NCBI GenBank assembly: GCA_964483045.1
Contig: CAYZZK010000011.1
Span: 1 to 15,122 of the forward strand
Direction: 5' to 3'
Length of the DNA: 15,122 nucleotides
From: JBBTYG01 sp964483045
GTDB taxonomy: Bacteria > Patescibacteriota > Minisyncoccia > UBA6257 > 2-01-FULL-56-20
This document shows, one piece after another, positions 6,940 through 12,271 of the stretch; the stretch's first letter is position 1, and each line of letters starts with the position of its first letter. The position numbers and the translations under genes are program-made. The notes beneath the pieces were generated by a model. It searched no databases. It was not told where the DNA came from and worked only from the letters and a program-made list of their open reading frames with translations.

Positions 6940-7700
6940 TGGAAAGTTTTTTGAAAAATATAACTAAAAAAGCAGGGCGCGCGGTTCTCGAAAGATTTGG
7001 GAAAATCGGTGTTAAGTACACAAAAGCCGATATTGCAGATGTCGTAACGGAGGCAGATTTGGTTGCAAATAAAATAATAATTGATGCGATAAAAAGGAAA
7101 TATCCAAAACACGGCATTATTTCCGAAGAAACCGGGGAGTATAAAGCAAGCTCAGAATATGTTTGGATAGTTGATCCACTTGATGGCACAAGGAATTTTT
7201 CGACTAGAACTCCTCTTTTTGCAGTTATGATCGCGTTGGCTAGGAGGAATAGAATTGAAATCGCAAGTATGTATAATCCTTGTAGCGATGAATTGTTTTT
7301 TGCAAAAAAAGATAATGGGACTTATCGAAATGATAAGAAAGTTCGTTGTTCTGATACCAAAGACTGGACTCATAGTTGGGGTATTATGCCCGTCAAAATG
7401 GCAGAAAGCAAAATAAAAATTTTGGGGAAAATTTTGCAACATAGTAAAAAAGAATCCTGCTGGGTGAGTGCTTTCGGCTCTGGCGGAGTAAATTCCATGT
7501 ATGTAGCTGACGGCAGAAGAGATTGGCTTGTATCTCTAAGCGGCGGTGTTTGGGATTACGCCGCTTCGTATTTGCTTCTTAAAGAAGCCGGTTGCAAGGT
7601 AACTAATGTAGAGGGTAGGGCCTGGCATCTTAAAGACAAGACCATGATCGCCGCAAATCCTCGTTTGCACCCAAAGTTATTGAAAATTATTCACGGATAA
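6939..7700 (+). CDS. Inositol monophosphatase family sugar phosphatase
   Basis: This 253-residue protein has the usual length and all metal-site motifs of the IMPase superfamily: SEE (62-64), WIVDPLDGT (76-84, metal ligands Asp79 and Asp82) and GGVWDYAA (202-209, Asp206). The family removes phosphate from inositol, sugar phosphates or PAP with two or three Mg ions. Its start overlaps the epimerase stop by one base, and it lies 60 nt before hddA. Heptose activation needs a phosphatase to remove the C7 phosphate after the kinase; the usual HAD enzyme GmhB is absent from the window, so this gene is a candidate substitute (inference only). It is visibly richer in A/T and in AAA, AAT and ATA codons than its neighbours, which may mean separate acquisition. 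The true substrate could also be an unrelated monophosphate. Confidence 0.88.
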   Translation: MESFLKNITKKAGRAVLERFGKIGVKYTKADIADVVTEADLVANKIIIDAIKRKYPKHGIISEETGEYKASSEYVWIVDPLDGTRNFSTRTPLFAVMIALARRNRIEIASMYNPCSDELFFAKKDNGTYRNDKKVRCSDTKDWTHSWGIMPVKMAESKIKILGKILQHSKKESCWVSAFGSGGVNSMYVADGRRDWLVSLSGGVWDYAASYLLLKEAGCKVTNVEGRAWHLKDKTMIAANPRLHPKLLKIIHG

Positions 7701-7724
7701 AAGATTACACGTAGGAAGTTTTAA

Positions 7725-7753
7725 TTGACTACTTGTTCCCGCTATTCTACTAT
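7725..7753 (+). promoter_or_regulatory. hddA promoter, leaderless
   Basis: TTGACT (7725-7730), a 17-nt spacer and TACTAT (7748-7753). The -10 ends 7 nt before ATG 7761, so the transcript should begin at or next to the start codon. A longer frame beginning at TTG 7725 actually starts inside this -35 box. Confidence 0.75.
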
Positions 7754-7760
7754 CTACTTC

Positions 7761-8792
7761 ATGATTGTAGTTCGTGCACCAATGCGGATCAGCTTTGTGG
7801 GGGGTGGGACAGACCAGCCCGATTTTTATCGCAAACACGGGGGCGCGGTGATTTCGAGCGCGATAGATAAGTATGTGTATGTGGTCGTGAACCGGACGCC
7901 GCTTATAGACAAAATTTCCGCACGATATTCGATTTCGGAAACCGTTGACCATCCTTCGAAGCTCCAGCATACGCGCATCAAGGCGGCGCTTATGGACCTT
8001 GGAATCGAGAAGGGACTGGAGATTGCGTCATTCGCGTCGCTTCCGGCAAAAACGGGAATTGGATCGTCCTCAAGTTTTTCGGTTGCGCTTATGAAGGCGC
8101 TTCACGCGTACAAGGGAAATAAAATTGATAAGCGGGAAGCGGCGGAGGCGGCAAGCAGATTGGAAATAGAATTATTGGGCGAGCCGATCGGGAAGCAGGA
8201 TCAATACGCCGCGGCGTTCGGAGGGTTCAACGTGTTTACGTTTAATACAGACGGATCGGTTACGGTAGAGCCGGTTTTGATCGATTTTAAAAAGCGGCTG
8301 GAACTTGAAGAGCATTTGCTGGTGTTTTATACGGGGATTACGCGGCATGCGTCGAGCGTGCTCACCGAACAGAAAAGCAATATAGACAAAACCAGCGGAA
8401 CGCTCAAAGAAATGGCGGCGATGGTGCCGGATTTCAAATCAGGATTGGTAAAGGGCGACTTCAAGCGGCTTGGAGACTTATTGCACCAGGGTTGGCTCAA
8501 GAAGAAAGGGCTGGCATCCGGCATATCCAGCTCCGTAATTGATAGTTTATATGAAGCCGGAATGGCCGAGGGCGCGTGGGGCGGAAAAGTGCTTGGCGCG
8601 GGCGGCGGGGGATGTGTGATGTTTATTGTTCCGCTCGAGAAGAAAGAGGCGATTCGGAAAACAGTGTGGGATGTCGCGCGGAAAAATAACCTCACCGAAT
8701 TTCAGGAGATACCAGTGGCGTTCGTTCAGTCGGGGGCGGAGGTTTTGTACAATGGGGACGAAGTATCTACAACCTCAAACTTCGAATCTTAA
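7761..8792 (+). CDS. hddA: D-glycero-alpha-D-manno-heptose 7-phosphate kinase (GHMP family)
   Basis: This 343-residue GHMP-superfamily kinase matches the HddA branch. The N-terminus MIVVRAPMRISFVGGGTDQPDFY is close to the family consensus, the ATP loop PAKTGIGSSSSFSVAL is at 95-110 (P-x3-GxGSSS), and the C-terminal motif GAGGGGC is at 279-285. HddA phosphorylates C1 of D-glycero-D-manno-heptose 7-phosphate in the alpha configuration, committing it to the GDP-heptose route; HldA makes the beta anomer for ADP-heptose. The start was chosen as ATG 7761 because the first residues match the family and the upstream in-frame TTG lies in the promoter. No Shine-Dalgarno is present. With the second GmhA and HddC downstream it makes a GDP-heptose set, although two other genes are interspersed. 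It could also act on a related fucose- or heptose-like sugar, but context favours heptose. Confidence 0.9.
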   Translation: MIVVRAPMRISFVGGGTDQPDFYRKHGGAVISSAIDKYVYVVVNRTPLIDKISARYSISETVDHPSKLQHTRIKAALMDLGIEKGLEIASFASLPAKTGIGSSSSFSVALMKALHAYKGNKIDKREAAEAASRLEIELLGEPIGKQDQYAAAFGGFNVFTFNTDGSVTVEPVLIDFKKRLELEEHLLVFYTGITRHASSVLTEQKSNIDKTSGTLKEMAAMVPDFKSGLVKGDFKRLGDLLHQGWLKKKGLASGISSSVIDSLYEAGMAEGAWGGKVLGAGGGGCVMFIVPLEKKEAIRKTVWDVARKNNLTEFQEIPVAFVQSGAEVLYNGDEVSTTSNFES

Positions 8793-8833
8793 AAGTGGAA
8801 GAGTTTTTTGTCGCATGTTCGTATGCGAAGGTA

Positions 8834-8863
8834 TTGATAACTGCGTCAATTTTCTGCTATTCT
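8834..8863 (+). promoter_or_regulatory. Candidate promoter for the 116-residue unknown protein
   Basis: TTGATA (8834-8839), an 18-nt spacer and TATTCT (8858-8863), with an extended -10 TG at 8855-8856. The leader would be about 60 nt and includes a strong ribosome binding site at 8921-8926. Confidence 0.5.
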
Positions 8864-8920
8864 TTATTTGGGCGCGTTTGTAGTGCGAGCGTCGTCCATG
8901 GCAGTTTTATAACATAGAAT

Positions 8921-8926
8921 GGAGGT
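8921..8926 (+). promoter_or_regulatory. Strong Shine-Dalgarno site GGAGGT
   Basis: GGAGGT lies 5 nt before ATG 8932 and fixes the start. No other gene in the window has a comparable site. Confidence 0.8.
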
Positions 8927-8931
8927 GTCGC

Positions 8932-9282
8932 ATGAAGCCAGTTTTTCTTGGCGATCGGTTCGTCGTCCCGTTTTGGAAGTTTGTTCAAGGCCCTCTCCTT
9001 TGGGAGCTTGATCGCCTCAAACTTCATGAAATGCCGATGTTCGTTCAGATTACTACATGGAGCGATCTGAAAAATGGATTTTGGATAGACAAGTGCGCCG
9101 AAATAGCACTTTTGAAAATTGTGGAGAGCGAGACTCCCTACACATTTTTCCGGGGAAGAGTAACGCCTAACTCGATTTACCCAAAAGAGATTGTTCAGGG
9201 CGGGATCTTGATTGACCGAACGGGTTTTCTCGTGCGCGAGAGAGACGGGTCACTTTTCCAGGTAGATGTCGCCTATGATTGA
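8932..9282 (+). CDS. Hypothetical protein, 116 residues
   Basis: I do not recognise a family. The protein is soluble-looking, with no signal peptide or membrane segment. It is rich in aromatic residues at its start (VVPFWKFVQGPLLWELDRLKL, about 11-31) and looks beta-rich in its second half (PYTFFRGRVTPNSIY, then GGILIDRTGFLVRERDGSLFQVDV). It has two Cys or fewer and no obvious catalytic motif. The gene is a self-contained cassette: candidate promoter at 8834-8863, the only strong Shine-Dalgarno in the window, and an intrinsic terminator 15 nt after its stop. It interrupts the GDP-heptose genes between hddA and the second gmhA, so it is probably regulated independently of them. The clear ribosome binding site and terminator make it a real gene; no function is proposed. 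Confidence 0.75.
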   Translation: MKPVFLGDRFVVPFWKFVQGPLLWELDRLKLHEMPMFVQITTWSDLKNGFWIDKCAEIALLKIVESETPYTFFRGRVTPNSIYPKEIVQGGILIDRTGFLVRERDGSLFQVDVAYD

Positions 9283-9297
9283 TTAGTTAGTCCGAAC

Positions 9298-9333
9298 AAG
9301 TTCCCTTGCATCTCTGCGAGGGAACTTTTTATT
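9298..9333 (+). terminator. Intrinsic terminator after the 116-residue protein
   Basis: AAGTTCCCT (9298-9306) pairs over 9 bp with AGGGAACTT (9319-9327) around a 12-nt loop, followed by TTTATT. It ends the cassette and separates it from the second gmhA. Confidence 0.88.
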
Positions 9334-9415
9334 GACTTATGTTAGCTTCGAAAGAGAAATTTATTACGTGCATGGGATCTCGCCGTTTTCGCGCGCTTGT
9401 GTTTTAATTAGGCGC

Positions 9416-10027
9416 ATGCAGGACTATATCCAAAATTTTTCACGGAAGGTTGAAGAGGCGCTCAAGGCGCTGCCGCACGACGAAATTGCTCACGCTTTGA
9501 ATATTTTGCAGGGTGTCTACGAGCGCGACGGGCGGGTGTACATCTTTGGCAACGGAGGTTCGCTCGCGCTTGCGACGCATTGGGTGGCGGATTTTAACAA
9601 AACCGTATTCGGCCATGACTTGGGTGGGGATCGAAAACGCTTTCAGGCGATCCGAGTGCCTACGACCGAAGAGGAGCTTACCGCGTGGGCGAACGATGTT
9701 GGCTACGACATGGTTTTTGCCGGGCCGCTCAAGAATTATTTGCAGGATTCGGACATCGTGATCGCGATATCAAGCTCCGGCAATTCGCCGAACGTCATTC
9801 AGGCGGTCGAGCTTGCCAAAAAGCGGCATGTTCCGGTGATCGGCCTCTCTGGTTTCGATGGAGGACAACTGAATCAATTGGCTGATGCAAAAGTTTTGGT
9901 GAAAACCGAAAAAGGGCAGTATGGCGTGGTTGAGAGCGTGCACGGGGCGATACTTCATTTAATGACAGAGTATTTTAAGGATTATTTTAAACAGCTGGAC
10001 AACAAGCAACCAATAACTGGTAACTAA
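9416..10027 (+). CDS. gmhA: SIS-domain phosphoheptose isomerase-like protein, copy 2
   Basis: This 203-residue SIS protein is clearly of GmhA type: YIFGNGGSLALATHWVADFNK, a phosphate-binding loop IAISSSGNSPNVIQAVELAKK, IGLSGFDGG and a C-terminal GVVESVHGAILHLMTEYF with the conserved Glu and His. It differs from copy 1: the position of E. coli Glu65 is Asp (HWVADF), and the middle contains PTTEEELTAWANDVGYD. This sub-type is often found with HddA/HddC genes, so it is probably the isomerase feeding the GDP-heptose route; another aldose-ketose phosphate is possible. The frame extends upstream to 9332, but those extra residues overlap the terminator T-tract and do not resemble the family. ATG 9416 gives a normal N-terminus and lies 7 nt after a TTTAAT box, fitting a leaderless start. 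Confidence 0.85.
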   Translation: MQDYIQNFSRKVEEALKALPHDEIAHALNILQGVYERDGRVYIFGNGGSLALATHWVADFNKTVFGHDLGGDRKRFQAIRVPTTEEELTAWANDVGYDMVFAGPLKNYLQDSDIVIAISSSGNSPNVIQAVELAKKRHVPVIGLSGFDGGQLNQLADAKVLVKTEKGQYGVVESVHGAILHLMTEYFKDYFKQLDNKQPITGN

Positions 10028-10039
10028 TAACTTTTGACA
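10012..10039 (+). repeat. Intergenic TAACT-rich repeat element, left of the four-helix gene
   Basis: Contains AACTAATAACTT (10022-10033), identical to 2713-2724, and overlaps the stop of the SIS gene. TAACTAATAAC (10021-10031) is present exactly in inverted orientation at 10440-10450, on the other side of the next gene. Confidence 0.55.
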
Positions 10040-10047
10040 CAGAACAG

Positions 10048-10419
10048 ATGGGCGAAAAGAAATTATTTAGATTTTTGGATTGGCCAGTTTATAACGACGC
10101 TCAGAAATTTTTTCAGGAAATTCTTAGTTTAGTAAAAAAAATGTCTCCAGAAATGCGCTATTCGCTCGGAGATCAAATTACTCGTTCCTCGTTATCTATA
10201 GTGCTAAACATTGCTGAGGGAAGCGGACGTGGAACCGACAAGGATTTTAACAGGTTTTTTAATATTGCCGTAGGGTCAATATATGAAACGGTTGCAGCTA
10301 TTGATGCTTTGGCGCGCGGTGGATATATTTCAAGGCAGGTCGCAGATAAGTTATTTAATGATTTAGTAAATATTTCTCGTCAATGCAGTGGTTTTAAAAA
10401 GAAATTGAATGGTGTTTAG
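10048..10419 (+). CDS. Four-helix bundle protein (23S rRNA intervening-sequence protein family)
   Basis: This 123-residue, all-helical, basic protein has the S23/IVP signature: LGDQITRSSLSIVLNIAEGSGRGTDKDFNRFFNIAVGSIYETVAAIDAL at about 42-90 (family 'QI.RSA.SI..NIAEG.GR....EF..FL.IA.GS..E'). Members were first described inside intervening sequences of 23S rRNA genes, but free-standing copies are frequent in Patescibacteria. The related Avd proteins work with diversity-generating retroelements, though no reverse transcriptase or template repeat is seen here. The biochemical role is unclear; RNA or DNA binding is suspected for the fold. The gene is more A/T-rich than the isomerase and HddC genes on either side, interrupts the GDP-heptose set and is flanked by an 11-bp inverted repeat (10021-10031 / 10440-10450), suggesting insertion as a unit. 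No Shine-Dalgarno is present. Confidence 0.87.
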   Translation: MGEKKLFRFLDWPVYNDAQKFFQEILSLVKKMSPEMRYSLGDQITRSSLSIVLNIAEGSGRGTDKDFNRFFNIAVGSIYETVAAIDALARGGYISRQVADKLFNDLVNISRQCSGFKKKLNGV

Positions 10420-10439
10420 TTGTTATAAATTTTATTTTC

Positions 10440-10458
10440 GTTATTAGTTAAAAGTTAC
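10440..10458 (-). repeat. Intergenic TAACT-rich repeat element, right of the four-helix gene (inverted)
   Basis: The minus strand reads GTAACTTTTAACTAATAAC. Its last 11 bases are the exact inverse of 10021-10031. It directly precedes the hddC start codon. Confidence 0.55.
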
Positions 10459-11199
10459 ATGTTAAAAATTCATCAGGCTGTTATCTTATCTGCTGGTTTG
10501 GGGACGCGTCTCCGGCCGCTCACTGACAACATTCCAAAAGTGATGGTGCCTTTTGCCGGGAAGCCGCTTTTGGAACACCACATTTTGCAGCTCAAAAAGC
10601 ATGGCGTGTTGGAATTTCTCATAAACGTGCATTACTTGCCGACGGTGATCACGGATTATTTCCGTGATGGATCAAAATGGGGCGTCAAGATTATCTATCA
10701 CGTCGAGGGGAAGATTTTGGGAACCGCGGGCGGAGTGAAAGGGTTTGAGCGGCAGCTTGGCGAAACATTTTTTGTACTATACGGCGATATGTTCAGCGTT
10801 GTTGACTATTCTAAAATGGGCGAGGCGTTTCAAAAGAAGCCCGCGGATGCGCTTGGCATGATGATCGTCGGAAAAAATGACCACCCGGCAGATTCCGATG
10901 TGGCGGAAGTGGACGAATCGCTTAAGTTCCTCAAAATTTATCCGAAGCCGCACGCGTATCCCGCGTTGCCGGAAAATTTCCGCACGATGGACGCGCTTTT
11001 CGTATTCCGAAAAAAAATATTGGATTACATTCCTGCAGGAAAACAATCTGATCTCGATCGGGAAGTTCTCCCGAAGGCGCTTGCAGCGGGGGAGGAGCTC
11101 TATGGTTACGAATGCGCGGATTTTTTACAGGACATCGGTACAATGGAACGGTATAGGAAAGTGGAGGATTATCTGAAGAGGACAGAAAGTAGAAAATAG
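10459..11199 (+). CDS. hddC: D-glycero-alpha-D-manno-heptose 1-phosphate guanylyltransferase (NTP-transferase family)
   Basis: This 246-residue sugar-nucleotidyltransferase should join heptose 1-phosphate to a nucleotide, GMP in the HddC family, to make GDP-heptose. The signature SAGLGTRLRPLTDNIPKVMVP (11-31) holds the pyrophosphorylase motif with Lys27. LGTAGGV (87-93), the metal-binding Asp110 in YGDMF, and a C-terminal FLQDIGTMERYRKVEDYL (about 222-239) complete a normal-length enzyme. It ends the plus-strand heptose group, downstream of hddA and the second gmhA. The start codon abuts a repeat element without a Shine-Dalgarno. The sequence alone does not exclude a mannose-1-phosphate or glucose-1-phosphate nucleotidyltransferase; heptose is preferred because HddA and a phosphoheptose isomerase sit nearby. 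Confidence 0.85.
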   Translation: MLKIHQAVILSAGLGTRLRPLTDNIPKVMVPFAGKPLLEHHILQLKKHGVLEFLINVHYLPTVITDYFRDGSKWGVKIIYHVEGKILGTAGGVKGFERQLGETFFVLYGDMFSVVDYSKMGEAFQKKPADALGMMIVGKNDHPADSDVAEVDESLKFLKIYPKPHAYPALPENFRTMDALFVFRKKILDYIPAGKQSDLDREVLPKALAAGEELYGYECADFLQDIGTMERYRKVEDYLKRTESRK

Positions 11200-11217
11200 A
11201 TCGTAGAAACGTGAGCC

Positions 11218-11258
11218 AAAAAAAGCGCCGCGGTTGTCTTTTGAGACTTCCGCGGCGT
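11218..11258 (-). terminator. Intrinsic terminator of the GalT/HIT-like gene
   Basis: CGCCGCGG (11226-11233) pairs with CCGCGGCG (11250-11257), with an inner GTCT/AGAC stem and a 4-nt loop. On the minus strand it is followed by seven T. It lies 20 nt past the stop of the minus-strand gene. The plus-strand side has no T-run, but the strong stem may also hinder read-through from hddC. Confidence 0.88.
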
Positions 11259-11277
11259 TGATGTTATTCGAGCTATT

Positions 11278-12153
11278 TCAGCTCAAGAGATGCCGGACCG
11301 TGGCTTCGTGAGGCCACGGCAGGACGAACGGCGTGAGCTCGTCGATTGCCGCGTATTCCGATCCGCCCCACATGTTGAGGATCGGGATATACTTGGCGTA
11401 GATCAAGTTTCCATCGCTGAATCGGACGAAAATCTCGAAATCGGGCTTCAATTCCTGCGCACTATTGAATTTCCGGTTGAAGAGACCCAGGAGGCGGTGA
11501 ATGTTTGCCGCGAGTATGTCCATTTGTGCAGCGAAAGCCATTTTCGAGCATTCATCGTTGGGCAGGATATAGCACTGTCCGGCGCGACACCCGCCGGCTA
11601 CAACAGTGAATCCGCGATCGCTAAAAACAACGAGTTCTTTTCGGTCTGCGAGTTCATCAAGGTCCGATTTTCCTAGAGTCGGACTCGTGGGCGGCTCAAC
11701 GAAGTGCCAATGTTCATGGCCCCATCTTTGTCCCGCAGAATACCCGACATGAACATAGAAGAAGACGTGCTCACAGGGAAAATCTTCGCTATGCATCACA
11801 TCGCCCGCAGCGTAGAGCGCGCCCGTAATCTTCCGCTCGCCTCCCAGGTACCATAAAGTTTCTTCGCTCTCGTAGCACTCAAGAGGCAGAATGAGACGAT
11901 GGTAGGGGAAGGGAGTCATTCTGTTCCTTCGCACCTTCCACGCCCCGGCCTCTTTGTAGTCGTGAACGCTCACAATGTAAGAACGATCAGCACCCGGCTG
12001 CTCTTCCCTGCAAAAGGGGCATATGCTTCTATCGATCACCATTTCTTTCTGCCATGGGCGGTCGAGTCCTGTTATTGAGGTTCTGGTTCCGCCGGAGAGC
12101 GTTGATATCTCTCCCGGCCATCTTTGAATCGTTTCACTCGTTTCATTGTTCAT
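11278..12153 (-). CDS. GalT/HIT-superfamily protein (galactose-1-phosphate uridylyltransferase-like)
   Basis: This 291-residue protein has the layout of the GalT/HIT superfamily. A zinc-type CPFC (45-48) is followed by the nucleotide-site region VRRNRMTPFPYHRLILP (about 74-90), with an Asn and a His at family positions. An H-x-H-x-H histidine triad GHEHWHF (145-151) follows, and a second half-domain starts around FTVVAGGCRAGQCYILP. The HIT histidine would form a nucleotidyl-His intermediate. The canonical GalT HPHGQ is replaced by HEHWH, so the substrate may be a different sugar or nucleotide phosphate. It stands alone on the minus strand between plus-strand glycan genes, with its own promoter (12212-12240), a leader of about 50 nt and a strong terminator. 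A weak AAAGTGA ribosome-binding-like site precedes ATG 12153. Superfamily membership is fairly sure; the reaction is not. Confidence 0.7.
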   Translation of the reverse strand: MNNETSETIQRWPGEISTLSGGTRTSITGLDRPWQKEMVIDRSICPFCREEQPGADRSYIVSVHDYKEAGAWKVRRNRMTPFPYHRLILPLECYESEETLWYLGGERKITGALYAAGDVMHSEDFPCEHVFFYVHVGYSAGQRWGHEHWHFVEPPTSPTLGKSDLDELADRKELVVFSDRGFTVVAGGCRAGQCYILPNDECSKMAFAAQMDILAANIHRLLGLFNRKFNSAQELKPDFEIFVRFSDGNLIYAKYIPILNMWGGSEYAAIDELTPFVLPWPHEATVRHLLS

Positions 12154-12211
12154 ATCGAATCACTTTCGGTTGAGGTTTTCTGTGTTTTAAAGGTTTGTAC
12201 GAACTGCGGAT

Positions 12212-12240
12212 ATTGTCATATAAAACTTTAACTTTGTCAA
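12212..12240 (-). promoter_or_regulatory. Promoter of the GalT/HIT-like gene
   Basis: On the minus strand a perfect TTGACA (12240-12235), a 17-nt spacer and GACAAT (12217-12212). The start would be near 12205, giving a leader of about 50 nt. The -35 box overlaps that of the divergent GT2 promoter. Confidence 0.7.
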
Positions 12241-12262
12241 ATCCTGTCATATCTGCTATTAT
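12234..12262 (+). promoter_or_regulatory. Promoter of the second GT2 gene, near-leaderless
   Basis: TTGTCA (12234-12239), a 17-nt spacer and TATTAT (12257-12262). The -10 ends 9 nt before ATG 12272, so the leader is at most about 3 nt. It shares five of its six -35 positions with the opposing promoter. Confidence 0.72.
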
Positions 12263-12271
12263 TTCTGGATT

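Noticed and set aside
7725..7760. TTG start 12 codons upstream for hddA
   Set aside because: The TTG is the -35 box of a good promoter, the extra residues are not family-like, and ATG 7761 gives the canonical N-terminus.
9332..9415. N-terminal extension of the second GmhA
   Set aside because: It begins in the terminator T-tract and encodes residues unlike the family; ATG 9416 is a better start.
10048..10419. Diversity-generating retroelement accessory protein (Avd)
   Set aside because: The fold is similar, but no reverse transcriptase, template repeat or variable repeat is visible in the window; the 23S-IVP signature fits better.
11290..11676. Plus-strand open frame of 128 codons antisense to the GalT/HIT-like gene
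   Set aside because: The opposite frame carries CPFC and HxHxH motifs plus promoter and terminator; this one has none.
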